Counted from the stretch's first letter, positions 26,682-35,536 are shown. The stretch: DNA of 64,000 nt from Halobacteriales archaeon QS_1_68_20 (GCA_003021085.1 PXRE01000040.1:1-64000), one strand, 5' to 3'. Made by a program: numbers and translations. The notes: generated by a model not told the origin, from the letters alone.

Positions 26682-27086
26682 TCAGCCGACGATCGGTTCG
26701 TCGTCGTCGAAGAACCGGTCGACGAACCGGGTGTCGTCCGGGAGGCGGTCGGGATCCAGCGGGGTGAGGTCCTTCAGTCTGATCCCGTGGCGCAGTCGAA
26801 CCCGGGGCGGTTCCGCGCCGTAGCCGAACTCGATCGTCCCGCCCTCCGGGAGTGGCTGGTCGAAGTACGCCCGGGCGACCGTGCCGTCGTCGGAGATGTC
26901 GACGAACCGGGACTCGACGTCGCCGACGCGGACGTACGGCTCCAGCGCACGGTGGGGGAACTCCGTGCCCGTCAGTTTCACCCGCGTCAGCAGGTGCGGC
27001 GTATCGTCGAGGTCGCGTAGCTTGTGGGCCACTTCGTAGTCGATGCGATCCGTTTCGATCGGGTAGTCGATGAGGTCGGTGAACAT
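26682..27086 (-). CDS. Hypothetical acidic protein upstream-coupled to the large hydrolase
   Basis: A 134-residue protein without signal or membrane segments: MFTDLIDYPIETDRIDYEVAHKLRDLDDTPHLLTRVKL... ending FFDDDEPIVG. The alternating pattern suggests an all-beta fold, and the phrase EPYVRVGDVESRFVDISDDGTVARAYFDQPLPEGGTIEFGYG looks like an Ig-like or tail-sheath accessory domain, but I do not recognise a family. It follows the 1,017-residue hydrolase gene by only 8 bp on the same strand, so the two are surely cotranscribed and probably act together. Confidence 0.65.
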   Translation of the reverse strand: MFTDLIDYPIETDRIDYEVAHKLRDLDDTPHLLTRVKLTGTEFPHRALEPYVRVGDVESRFVDISDDGTVARAYFDQPLPEGGTIEFGYGAEPPRVRLRHGIRLKDLTPLDPDRLPDDTRFVDRFFDDDEPIVG

Positions 27087-27094
27087 GGGTGGCT

Positions 27095-30000
27095 CTAGTC
27101 GGTGAACTCGACGCTGTCGATCTCGATCTCGCCGGTCGGTTCGCGCTCGAACTCGAAGGAGACCTCACGGACGTCGGTGAGGTCGACGGCGTCCGGGCCG
27201 GGGACCTTGATCACGAAGGCGTCCAGGGGCACCCGGACGGTGTTCATCGCAGATTTGGTGAACCTGTCGTAGTACCGTTCGTACGGTTCCGGAATCGCGT
27301 CGAAGGCGCTGACCTTCGTCTGCCGGACGGTGCCGCTCCCGTCCTCCAGCGCGACGTACAGGTCCTGCTCGCCGGCGGGGTTGGCCGGGCTCCCGACTTT
27401 CTGTGTGACCCGGAAGCTCACCGCGTCGTAGCCGGTCACGTCCCGGTGGCCCGACGGGACGGTGAACTGGAGTTCGTCGCTGGCGTCGTCCCACTCGAGC
27501 AGGAGCCCCGACGTGACGTGGGGCGACCGGTCGTCGACGTCGTACAGTTCGTCCTCGGTCGGATCGTCGGGGAGCGTGCCGGCGTGGTCGACGGTCCCGC
27601 CGATCGCGCTGTTCTGCCAGCTCGTGGGCGTGTGGGTCTCCTCGAAGTCGTCGACGACCTCGCCGGCCGGGTCCTGATACTGGACGTACAGGTCGACGTC
27701 CCCGCCGTCGGCCGCCTCGACCGCTGCCGGGATCCACTCGCCCGAGAACGCCCCCCGGAACTGGGACTCGCCTCGCAGGTGCCGACGGAAGAAGGCGGTC
27801 CCGTACCCCGTGAGAACCTTCTTGTGCGCGTCCATCGAGATGGCCTTGGCCTTCTCGCCGGGGCCGATCGTGAATCCCATGCCTGCGTCGAGATCGACGT
27901 CGCCCCAGACGGTGTTGAACCGTCCGTGACTCGCCCCGTAGACGAACACCATGCTCTTCTCCTCGTCGGTGGCGCGGTCGTAGAGCGCGAACCCGGTCTC
28001 CATCGGGCTGTTGTACCCGCCCGCGACGTCACCATCGAGAGACCCGTAGACGACGAGGTACGGCGTCTCCCACGGGCTCCGGATCGTCTCGGTGGTGTAG
28101 GTGTCGGTCGGGGCGAGCGAGACGGTGGCCTCGACGTTCCAGCCGTGGCCCCGCTGGTGGTTCAGCCTGGGGACGATAGCCGCCGCCTCGCCGCCCCGGC
28201 TGTGACCCAGGACGCCGACGTTGTTCTCCATCGTCGAACCGAAGTCCGCCTGGAGTTCGTCGAGGTGCTCGAACGCCAGTTCGGCACGATCCTGGCCCTT
28301 CATGCCCGGGTTCATGTGGTAACTCGCCGCGATGAACCCGTTCCGGGCGAGGTGTTCGAGCAGGTAGTCGTACCCCCTGTAGCTGTTCGTGTACCCGCTG
28401 TTCCCGTGGGCGACGACGACCACCGGGTAGCTCGACTGCCCCGAACTGACCTGCGACGGGTCGGTCTTGCCCGCGGCGTCGGCCGGGAAGTAGACGACTG
28501 CCTTCTTGGCGACGGTCACTTCGTTGCCGGACGCGTCTTCCACGTCTACCGAACCGCTGTCGTACTCGTAGGTTCCGGCGTGGGAGTAGCTCGTCTCCGT
28601 GGTCGGGTCTTCGATGACCCGGAACCCCGGCGCGACGTACCCGTCGATCACGTCCGTGGGCATGTCGTAGGTGCCGTCGCTGGAGAACGACGCCGCGTCC
28701 GTCGCGTCGTTCCCGAAGTCCGCGACGATATCGAACTCGCCTGTCCGGGAGGCGTTCGGCCACAGTTCGAAGGCGTTGGCGTTGATACACTGCGACTGGG
28801 TCTTGGCGACGGTGACGCCGGAAGAACCGCCCAGGTCCGAGATGTGAGTGAGGCTCGGGTCCGAACTCCACTCGCTCCCGTCCTTGTTCTCGACGACGTA
28901 GAAGGCCGCCATCTTCCCGTGCAGGTTGGGATCGATCCCGTCGGGGTCCAGCGCGGCCCACACGTCCTCGCCGACCTGGAACGTGTCGCCGTACCTGAAG
29001 TACGGCGACGTGTGTAGCTTCCGGCCGCTGATCGGCTGTTTGTTCGTACACCCCCCGAGGATCGGCTTGCTGGCCTGGAACTCCTCGCGAACGACCAGCC
29101 CCGTGACCGCGCGGGTCACGAGGTCGTCCTCCCGGAGCCGGGGGTCCTCGTCGTCCTCGTAGCCGTAGCGGACGTTCCGGACGACGAAGTCGTACGCCCC
29201 GGGGTCGAGGAGGTCGGCCGCGGCGACCGTCGCCGTGAACGCACCGTCCTCGACCTCGATCTCGGTAACCGCGGACGACCCGTCGGCCAGTGTCACCGGA
29301 TCGATCCTGTCGCCGGGCCGCCAGTCGACCTGTCGCTCGACCATGTAGACCTGGGCCTCACCCTCGAACGGGGCGTTGACGCCCTGGACGACGGCGTCGG
29401 CAGTTCCGACCTCGAAGCCGTTGGCGAGTCGTCCCGCCTCGTCGACCGACAGGACCTGCGGCCGTTCGAACCGGTCGGGAAACTGGAACGACCGCTCGAA
29501 GGGCGTCTCGTCGTCGACGCCGACGGTGATCTCTACCTCGCGGCCCGCCCACTGGTCGCGCGACTCCTCGACGGTGAGCGGTTCGCCCTCGTCGCTTTCC
29601 AGCCCCATCTGGGGCCAGACCGTCGTGGCGGGAACGTGGCCGTCCGCGTCGGCGCGCACCCTGCTGGTGAACTGCCGTTCGCCGTCGACGTCGACGGCGA
29701 TTTCCGCCGACGCCGCCGGCGGCAGTCCGTCGAACTCCACCGCCAGCGATTCCCCGACGTCGTAGTCCTCGCGGGGTCGTCCCCCCTTGCCGACGAGACG
29801 GACCTCCCGGTCCGGAGCGTGCTCCCTGAGCGACTCGTGTGGGACCCGCACGTCGAACTCGCCGTCCGGACCGCCGGTGTCGACCCCGACCGAATCGTCG
29901 GACTCGTGGAGCAACGTCTCCCGGTCGGCGCCGTACACTTTCAGGTACACCTCCGGTCCGGCCTCCAGGAACTCCTGGAAGTCCGGTCCCGCACAGTCGA

Positions 30001-30148
30001 TCTCGAATCGTCCGTCCTCGTCGGTGGTCGCCGTCCCGAGCAGGTCGTCGTACACCAGATCCTCGTCGTACGCCTTCACGAACAGCCCCGATACCCCCAC
30101 GCCCGTGGCGGCGTCTCTAACGGTACCCCCCAGGGTCAACGTTAGCAT
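27095..30148 (-). CDS. Large multidomain alpha/beta hydrolase with beta-sandwich flanks
   Basis: A 1,017-residue protein. Residues ~1-90 (GGTVRDAATGVGVSGLFVKAYD...) form a transthyretin/carboxypeptidase-regulatory-like beta sandwich; two further sandwich-like regions follow to ~350. An alpha/beta hydrolase core lies at about 550-790 with PVVVVAHGNSGY, nucleophile GHSRGGEAA (Ser ~649), Asp ~702 (YGSLDGDVAGG) and His ~739 (GASHGRFN), resembling PETase/dienelactone-type esterases. The C-terminal ~200 residues look like a carbohydrate-binding jelly roll. There is no signal peptide, which is odd for this architecture. ATG 30148 is preferred; a TTG nine codons upstream is possible. Two inverted repeats lie upstream. 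Confidence 0.78.
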   Translation of the reverse strand: MLTLTLGGTVRDAATGVGVSGLFVKAYDEDLVYDDLLGTATTDEDGRFEIDCAGPDFQEFLEAGPEVYLKVYGADRETLLHESDDSVGVDTGGPDGEFDVRVPHESLREHAPDREVRLVGKGGRPREDYDVGESLAVEFDGLPPAASAEIAVDVDGERQFTSRVRADADGHVPATTVWPQMGLESDEGEPLTVEESRDQWAGREVEITVGVDDETPFERSFQFPDRFERPQVLSVDEAGRLANGFEVGTADAVVQGVNAPFEGEAQVYMVERQVDWRPGDRIDPVTLADGSSAVTEIEVEDGAFTATVAAADLLDPGAYDFVVRNVRYGYEDDEDPRLREDDLVTRAVTGLVVREEFQASKPILGGCTNKQPISGRKLHTSPYFRYGDTFQVGEDVWAALDPDGIDPNLHGKMAAFYVVENKDGSEWSSDPSLTHISDLGGSSGVTVAKTQSQCINANAFELWPNASRTGEFDIVADFGNDATDAASFSSDGTYDMPTDVIDGYVAPGFRVIEDPTTETSYSHAGTYEYDSGSVDVEDASGNEVTVAKKAVVYFPADAAGKTDPSQVSSGQSSYPVVVVAHGNSGYTNSYRGYDYLLEHLARNGFIAASYHMNPGMKGQDRAELAFEHLDELQADFGSTMENNVGVLGHSRGGEAAAIVPRLNHQRGHGWNVEATVSLAPTDTYTTETIRSPWETPYLVVYGSLDGDVAGGYNSPMETGFALYDRATDEEKSMVFVYGASHGRFNTVWGDVDLDAGMGFTIGPGEKAKAISMDAHKKVLTGYGTAFFRRHLRGESQFRGAFSGEWIPAAVEAADGGDVDLYVQYQDPAGEVVDDFEETHTPTSWQNSAIGGTVDHAGTLPDDPTEDELYDVDDRSPHVTSGLLLEWDDASDELQFTVPSGHRDVTGYDAVSFRVTQKVGSPANPAGEQDLYVALEDGSGTVRQTKVSAFDAIPEPYERYYDRFTKSAMNTVRVPLDAFVIKVPGPDAVDLTDVREVSFEFEREPTGEIEIDSVEFTD

Positions 30149-30174
30149 GGAACGTGAATTGCCGCCGTCGAGCA

Positions 30175-30206
30175 AATATGTTTCGTAACTTCATCGGAAA
30201 CATATT
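30175..30206. promoter_or_regulatory. Inverted repeat at the hydrolase promoter
   Basis: AATATGTTTC (30175-30184) and GAAACATATT (30197-30206) form a perfect 10-bp inverted repeat with a 12-bp spacer, 27-58 bp upstream of the hydrolase ATG, where the TATA box and start site should be. Likely a repressor or activator site controlling the 26682-30148 operon. Confidence 0.65.
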
Positions 30207-30228
30207 GTATTCTTACGTAATTATGTGG

Positions 30229-30254
30229 TCGAATACCGTACTATGGATATTCGA
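30229..30254. promoter_or_regulatory. Second inverted repeat in the same intergenic region
   Basis: TCGAATA (30229-30235) and TATTCGA (30248-30254), perfect 7-bp arms with a 12-bp spacer, the same spacer as the repeat at 30175-30206; the centres are 51 bp apart. The rest of the 30149-30450 interval is AT-rich and gene-free. Confidence 0.5.
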
Positions 30255-30450
30255 ACGCAGTCATTTCTAATTTTTTATCCCTCAATGCCCTCGGTTACCG
30301 GAGTCACGCCACTCGCGCGGAGCAGGGCAAATCTCACCCGGAGAACGATGGTGACCGCTCGCCAGCGACGAACGGAAAAAGTCCCTCTTACCCGGACGCC
30401 CGCGTCGATAACTGCTCTGTAACAAAACGGCGACGAACACTTCAGTCGGT

Positions 30451-31281
30451 ATGGACTTCGGCTTCTCCACCAACGCCTTCCGGGAGTACAGCCTCGCGGA
30501 GGCCATCGAGGCGGTCGGGGACGCGGGCTACGACGGCGTGGAGCTGCTGTTCGACGAACCGCACCTCTACCCCGCCAGGACCGACGACGACGACGTCGAA
30601 GCGGTCCTGGCCACCCTGGACCGGCACGACCTGGCGATCAGCAACTGCAACGCGTTCATGCTGACGGCCATCGAGGACTTCCACCACCCCTCTTACGTCG
30701 AACCCGACGCGGAGTACCGCCAGCGGCGCGTGGACTACACCCGCGAGGCGCTCCACCTGGCCGACGACCTGGGCGCGGATTACATCTCCATCGAACCCGG
30801 CGGCCCGCTCCCGGCGGGGAAAGACCACCGCTGGGGGATGGAGACGTTCGCCCAGGGCCTCCGCGAAGTCGTCCCCACGGCCGAGCGACTGGGGGTGGAC
30901 CTGCTGGTCGAACCCGAACCCGACCTGCTGATCGAGACGACCGACCGGTTCCTCGATTTCGTGGACCGCATCGACTCCGACGCGGTCGGCTGTAACTTCG
31001 ACGCCGGGCACCTGTTCTGTGTCGGCGAGGACCCCGCCGAGGCCGTCGAGGTGCTCGGGGAGTACGCCCGCCACTACCACCTGGAAGACATCCCGGCGGA
31101 CCGCACCCACGAGCACACGCAACTGGGCGAGGGCGCGATGGACGTCGACGGCTTCCTGGCGACGCTGGACGACCGGGGGTACGACGGTTCCGTCACCGTC
31201 GAACTGTACCCCTACCAGGAGACGCCCGCCGAAACCGCCCGCGAAGCCATGGCATACCTGGAAGACCACGGGTGGGCGTAA
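30451..31281 (+). CDS. TIM-barrel sugar phosphate isomerase/epimerase (EboE-like)
   Basis: A 276-residue xylose-isomerase-like TIM barrel: MDFGFSTNAFREYSLAEAIEAVGDAGYDGVELLFDEPHLY at the start, metal-binding Glu/Asp/His positions in LLVEPEPDLLI, CNFDAGHLFCVGED and YHLEDIPADR, and a final TVELYPYQE. Members isomerise or epimerise sugar derivatives. Its stop is immediately followed by the GTG of the UbiA gene, so the pair is translationally coupled. A paralogue with the same FSTNAx start lies at 34639-35487. Confidence 0.85.
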   Translation: MDFGFSTNAFREYSLAEAIEAVGDAGYDGVELLFDEPHLYPARTDDDDVEAVLATLDRHDLAISNCNAFMLTAIEDFHHPSYVEPDAEYRQRRVDYTREALHLADDLGADYISIEPGGPLPAGKDHRWGMETFAQGLREVVPTAERLGVDLLVEPEPDLLIETTDRFLDFVDRIDSDAVGCNFDAGHLFCVGEDPAEAVEVLGEYARHYHLEDIPADRTHEHTQLGEGAMDVDGFLATLDDRGYDGSVTVELYPYQETPAETAREAMAYLEDHGWA

Positions 31282-32268
31282 GTGAGCGACGCCGGCACCG
31301 CCGCGGACGCTCGTGGTGACCTCGGCCGGACGCTGGTCGCGTACGCCGAACTCGTCCGCGTCCCGAACCTGTTCACCGCGCCGCCGGACGTGATCCTCGG
31401 CGCGGCGCTCGTCGCCGGCGCCCGGGACGCCGACGCCGCCGCGGCAGTCCGGACCGCCGACCCCGAGGCCGTCGCCGGCCTCGCCGTCGCCTCCACGTTG
31501 CTCTACGCCGCAGGGACGACGCTCAACGACGCCTTCGACGCACCGGCGGACGCCAGCGAACGCCCCGAGCGGCCGATTCCCTCCGGGCGCGTCTCCCGGA
31601 CCGCGGCGTTCGGTCTCGGGGGCGTCCTGCTCGCAGCCGGGGTCGTCGTGGCCGGTGGGGTAGCCGGGTTCGTCGGTGGCGCGGTCGCCGCCGTCCTCGC
31701 GGCGGTGATCGTCCTCTACGACGGCCTGCTCAAGGGATCGGGGGTCGGCTTCCTGACGATGGGGCTGACCCGCGGACTGAACGTCGGTCTCGGGACGACC
31801 GCGGGCCTGCCGCGGGACCTCCCGTCGGCGTTTGCCGACGCCGCCCTCCCGGCCGCCGTACTCGCCGTCCCCGCCGTCGTGGTCGTCTACATCGCCACGG
31901 TGACGTACATGGCCGCGGGCGAGACCGAGGAAGGCGGCCGCGGCGCGGTTACCGTCGCCGCGGCCGGCGCGCTGGTGGCGGTGTTCGCCGTCGCGGGGTA
32001 CCTCGCCGTCGTCGGGCCGGGTCCGGTCGAATCGGTCGTCTCGGCCACGCTCGCCGCGGCGTTCCTGTGGTGGGTCGGCCGCCCCCTCCGGGGAGCCTAC
32101 GGGGATCCGGTGCCGGAGACCGTCGGCCCGGCGGTCGGCGCGTGCGTGCTCGGCCTGGTGATCCTGGACGCCGCCTTCGCCGCCGGGACCGGCCTCGCCT
32201 GGGCGGCCGCGGCGCTGGCGTTTCTCGTCCCCGCCGTCGCGCTGTCGCGGGTGTTCGACGTGAGTTGA
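31282..32268 (+). CDS. UbiA-family prenyltransferase (EboC-like)
   Basis: A 328-residue integral membrane protein with eight or nine hydrophobic helices. The prenyl-diphosphate/Mg motif NDAFDAPAD (residues 82-90, NDxxDxxxD) is intact, and the second aspartate-rich loop appears reduced (GETEEGGRGAVTVAAAGAL around 213-230). UbiA enzymes attach isoprenoid chains to a cyclic or polyol acceptor. The GTG start directly abuts the isomerase stop. In the ebo context the acceptor would be an unknown sugar- or cyclitol-like compound. Confidence 0.87.
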   Translation: MSDAGTAADARGDLGRTLVAYAELVRVPNLFTAPPDVILGAALVAGARDADAAAAVRTADPEAVAGLAVASTLLYAAGTTLNDAFDAPADASERPERPIPSGRVSRTAAFGLGGVLLAAGVVVAGGVAGFVGGAVAAVLAAVIVLYDGLLKGSGVGFLTMGLTRGLNVGLGTTAGLPRDLPSAFADAALPAAVLAVPAVVVVYIATVTYMAAGETEEGGRGAVTVAAAGALVAVFAVAGYLAVVGPGPVESVVSATLAAAFLWWVGRPLRGAYGDPVPETVGPAVGACVLGLVILDAAFAAGTGLAWAAAALAFLVPAVALSRVFDVS

Positions 32269-32322
32269 GGCCGCGGTGCAGGAACAGCGGTGAGTCGTAG
32301 AGCAGGGATGGCGACTCCGGCG

Positions 32323-34335
32323 TTAGCTACCGCCGCCGCCGCCATCTCCCCCACCGCCACCACCGCCGCCACCGCCGGAGACGATCCGGTGGACTGCGCC
32401 GGTGTTGCCGGTCGGGGTGTTGTTCTGGGTGGTCAGCACGTAGACCTCGCCGTTGGCATCCTCGCCGAACGCCAGGATGAACCGGTTGAGTTGGCCGTCG
32501 TCGCCGACCAGGTCGCCTTCACCCTGGACCTGGACCTCCTCGATTCCCCAGACGTTCTCCCACAGTTCCTCCTGGAAGATGTCGCTGTCCATGTCGGTCT
32601 GGTCGGCCAGCGACTGCTGAACTTCGCCGCCGTCGGGCCACCCCTCGGGCGGGGTCGAGACGAAGATACTCCCCCCCGGCTCCTGGAACGAGGTGCTCCA
32701 GTCGCCGAAGACGTACGAGCCCTGCAGCACCGAGACGCTGCCGTTGTACATGTGACCGGCGATGATGGAGATGCCGATGGTTTCGCCACCGTACTGGTGT
32801 GGGTACTCGATCACGGGATCGGTCAGTTCCTCGCCGCCGCGCACGTAGCCGGCCGTCGAGCTGGGGCAGTTCATCGGCGGCTGACTGGGGTCCTCCGTGC
32901 TGAAGCAGTGGGTGCCCTCCTTGACGTTCCAGCCGTAGTTGCCGCCCATCTGGACGTGGTTGATCTCCTCCAGCAGGTTCTGGCCGACGTCGGCGGCCAG
33001 CAACTGCCCGTCGTCGGTAAACGACATGCCCCACGGGTTCCGCATCCCCCAGGCGTAGTACTCCGCCAGGCCCTCGACCTCTACTGGCTGTTTTGGCGCA
33101 CGGTCACCGTCTCCGCCATCGCCGCCGCCACCGTCCTCCCCTTCTTCACCACCGTCCTCCTGGACCGTCCCGGCGAAGGGGTTGTCGTCGGGGATCGCGT
33201 AGGGATTACCCAACTCCTGGTTGTCCACGTCGATCCGCAGGATGCCGCCCAGCAGCGTGTGGACGGTGTTCTGGCCGTTGCCGCCGGTGGTGCCGGCGTA
33301 CCAGTCGACGGTGTGGCCCATCCCGTTGTCGTCGGCACCGCCGCCGTCCCCCACCGTGACGTAGAGGAACCCGTCAGGACCGAACGCGATGGGGCCGGCG
33401 TTGTGGTTGAACTGTGGCTGGGGAATCTGGAGTAGTCGGCGTTCGGAGTCCGGGTTGCCGGTGGAGAGGTCCTCGCTTGCCTGGAACTCCGCCAGCACGA
33501 ACGTGTGATCGAACGTGGCCGGCGTGACCGACCCCCGGGGGGCGCTGTACCGGACGAAGAAGCGGCGATTGTTCGAGAAGTCTGGGTGGAATGCCAGGCC
33601 GAGCAGGCCTCGCTCGTCGAAGCCGCCCGCCTCCTCTACGCCGAGTTCCACTATCCGGTCGCTTATGTCCATGAACGGCTGGTCCTGCAACCCGTTCGGC
33701 CCGTGGACGTAGATCTGCCCGGTCTGGTCGACGATGAACCGCCGGTCCTGGTCCTCGGGCGCCACCTCGAAGCCGACCGGAGACGTCAGCCCCTCGGCGA
33801 CCGTCGCCAGGCCGACCGTCGGCCCCGTCGGGATGAGTTGCTGGCCCTGGCCGGCGCCGTCGCCGCCGTCCTGGCCCGCGAGCTGGATGTCGCCACGCAT
33901 CGACCCGGGATGGACCGAACAGTAGTACTCGGCCATCTCCTCGGTGGCCTCGAACTCCAGGCGGCGCGTCTCGCCCTCGTTGTTCATCGTCTCCGTCCCC
34001 TGGAGTTCGTTGCCGTCGGCGTCGAGGATCGTGAAGTCGTGCGGCGCGCCGTCGAGGTTCTCCCATATCACGACGTAGGTCTGGCCGGTTTCCAGCTCAA
34101 GCGTCGGGTTGGTCTCGTCGGTGATCGCGTCGGGGGCCCGGCCTTCCCACCCCTGTGTCCGTCCGCCGAGTTCGAACGGCTGGGCCTGCCTGCGGTCCGC
34201 GCCCGCGATGCCACCGAACGCTGCTGCCGTCCCCGTCACTGCGGCGGTCTGCATGACCGAACGGCGCGAAATCGGTAGTCGATCCCCCCCGTCGGAGTCC
34301 TCTCCCGAAGACTGGTCGGCACTGTCTTGCGCCAT
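32323..34335 (-). CDS. Tat-exported fusion of a blue-copper domain and a PQQ-type sugar dehydrogenase
   Basis: A 670-residue exported enzyme. A Tat signal (SRRSVMQTAAVTG) is followed by a cupredoxin domain with the type-1 copper ligands His99 (PHDFTI), Cys139, His142 and Met146 (YYCSVHPGSM). The remainder is a GDSL/sorbosone-dehydrogenase-like six-bladed propeller (ERGLLGLAFHPDF, FNHNAGPIAFGPDGFLYVTVGDGG, YYAWGMRNPWGMSFT, GGNYGW). It should oxidise a sugar or polyol outside the cell and pass electrons to the copper. An acidic low-complexity insert (EDGGEEGEDGG) and a glycine-rich C-terminus are present. ATG 34335 is preferred over GTG 34347. Divergent from the 34639 gene. Confidence 0.88.
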   Translation of the reverse strand: MAQDSADQSSGEDSDGGDRLPISRRSVMQTAAVTGTAAAFGGIAGADRRQAQPFELGGRTQGWEGRAPDAITDETNPTLELETGQTYVVIWENLDGAPHDFTILDADGNELQGTETMNNEGETRRLEFEATEEMAEYYCSVHPGSMRGDIQLAGQDGGDGAGQGQQLIPTGPTVGLATVAEGLTSPVGFEVAPEDQDRRFIVDQTGQIYVHGPNGLQDQPFMDISDRIVELGVEEAGGFDERGLLGLAFHPDFSNNRRFFVRYSAPRGSVTPATFDHTFVLAEFQASEDLSTGNPDSERRLLQIPQPQFNHNAGPIAFGPDGFLYVTVGDGGGADDNGMGHTVDWYAGTTGGNGQNTVHTLLGGILRIDVDNQELGNPYAIPDDNPFAGTVQEDGGEEGEDGGGGDGGDGDRAPKQPVEVEGLAEYYAWGMRNPWGMSFTDDGQLLAADVGQNLLEEINHVQMGGNYGWNVKEGTHCFSTEDPSQPPMNCPSSTAGYVRGGEELTDPVIEYPHQYGGETIGISIIAGHMYNGSVSVLQGSYVFGDWSTSFQEPGGSIFVSTPPEGWPDGGEVQQSLADQTDMDSDIFQEELWENVWGIEEVQVQGEGDLVGDDGQLNRFILAFGEDANGEVYVLTTQNNTPTGNTGAVHRIVSGGGGGGGGGGDGGGGGS

Positions 34336-34559
34336 ACACCGACTCACCGGGGTCGGGCCGTAAATTCCAACTATCGTTCGCCCGGTAACGTGGCGATATC
34401 GAGACGGTCGCGTACGTAACCCGTCGATAGCGGCTATCCGGGCCCGTGGCTACCGAATTCCCCGCGAGTTGGGTGAGGTTACCGTCGGGCCGCCGTCACT
34501 CGAAAGTGCGTACCACCGCTCTCCCCGGTTTCTCGAAGTTCTTTAAGACCTCTTGAGAG

Positions 34560-34566
34560 TATATAA
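34560..34566 (+). promoter_or_regulatory. TATA box of the 34639 gene
   Basis: TATATAA in otherwise GC-rich sequence, about 73 bp before the ATG, preceded by CTTTAAGACC. A transcript would have a leader of about 45 bases. Confidence 0.5.
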
Positions 34567-34638
34567 GGCGCGCCGGTCGTCCGGCGATGCTCGACGGGCC
34601 AGGCGAACGGCTTTGCCCGCGTGGCCCGTAGGTCCGTC

Positions 34639-35487
34639 ATGGTCGACCTCGCGTTCTCGACGAACGCGTACACCCGCCACGACCTCCCGGAGGCGGTCCG
34701 CCGCGTCGCCGACCACGGCTACGCCGGCGTCGAGTTGCTGGGCGACGACCCCCACGCCTTCTTCCCCACTTTCGACGACGATGACCGCGACGCCCTGCTC
34801 GACGCCCTGGCCGAAACCGGCCTGGCCGTCTCGAACGTCAACGTCAACACGGCGATGGGCTACTACGACGACGCCCCGCCATCGGCGTTCTTCGAACCGA
34901 GCGTGATCCGCGCGGACGACGAGGCCCGCGAGTGGCGCGTCGAGTACACGAAGCGGGCCGTCGACCTCGCGGCGGCGACCGACACACCAGCGGTCTGTCT
35001 GGCGACCGGTCGCCCCCTCCCCGGGACGCTCCCCGAGGAGGCCCACGAGTACCTCCGGCAGTCGTTGCACGAGATTCTCGACTACGCCGAACCGCAGGGG
35101 GTTGAGGTGGGCATCGAGTTCGAACCCGAACTGCTCGTCGAGAACACCGGCGAGACCCTGGACCTGATCGACGACGTGGGCCGGGACTCGCTGGGCGTCA
35201 ACCTCGACGTCGGCCACGCCGCGGTGTACGGCGAGGACCCCGCCGAGAGCGTCCGCCGCTGTGCCGGCCGGATCACCGGCGTCCACCTGGAGGACGTCGT
35301 CGGCGGGATCCGGGGGAAACACTACCACCGCATCCCCGGCGAGGGCGACCTCGAGTTCGCGCCCGTCTTCGACGCACTAGACGACGTGGGCTACGACGGC
35401 TTCGTCACCCTGGAACTGTACACCTATCCCGACGAACCGGACCGGGCCGCGCGGGAGGCGTACGAGCGGTTGGAGGAGTTCGTCTGA
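34639..35487 (+). CDS. TIM-barrel sugar phosphate isomerase/epimerase, second copy
   Basis: A 282-residue paralogue of the 30451 gene: MVDLAFSTNAYTRHDLPEAVRRVADHGYAGVELLGDDPHAFF, then EIGIEFEPELLVEN, VNLDVGHAAVYGEDPAESV, HLEDVVGGIRGKHYHRIPGEG and TLELYTYPDEPDRAAREAYE. The metal ligands (Glu, Asp, His, Glu) are conserved. It contains the KHYH-IPGEG motif common in sugar epimerases, which the first copy lacks. ATG 34639 is preferred to GTG 34621. Divergent from the sugar dehydrogenase, so they could share control. Confidence 0.85.
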   Translation: MVDLAFSTNAYTRHDLPEAVRRVADHGYAGVELLGDDPHAFFPTFDDDDRDALLDALAETGLAVSNVNVNTAMGYYDDAPPSAFFEPSVIRADDEAREWRVEYTKRAVDLAAATDTPAVCLATGRPLPGTLPEEAHEYLRQSLHEILDYAEPQGVEVGIEFEPELLVENTGETLDLIDDVGRDSLGVNLDVGHAAVYGEDPAESVRRCAGRITGVHLEDVVGGIRGKHYHRIPGEGDLEFAPVFDALDDVGYDGFVTLELYTYPDEPDRAAREAYERLEEFV

Positions 35488-35536
35488 GCACGCGGGCGAC
35501 TCGAAGCGAGTACCCACCGACGACGGAACACGGCAT

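Noticed and set aside
27089-29017. 642-codon plus-strand open frame
   Set aside because: Antisense to the large hydrolase and without recognisable motifs; it is a codon-bias shadow.
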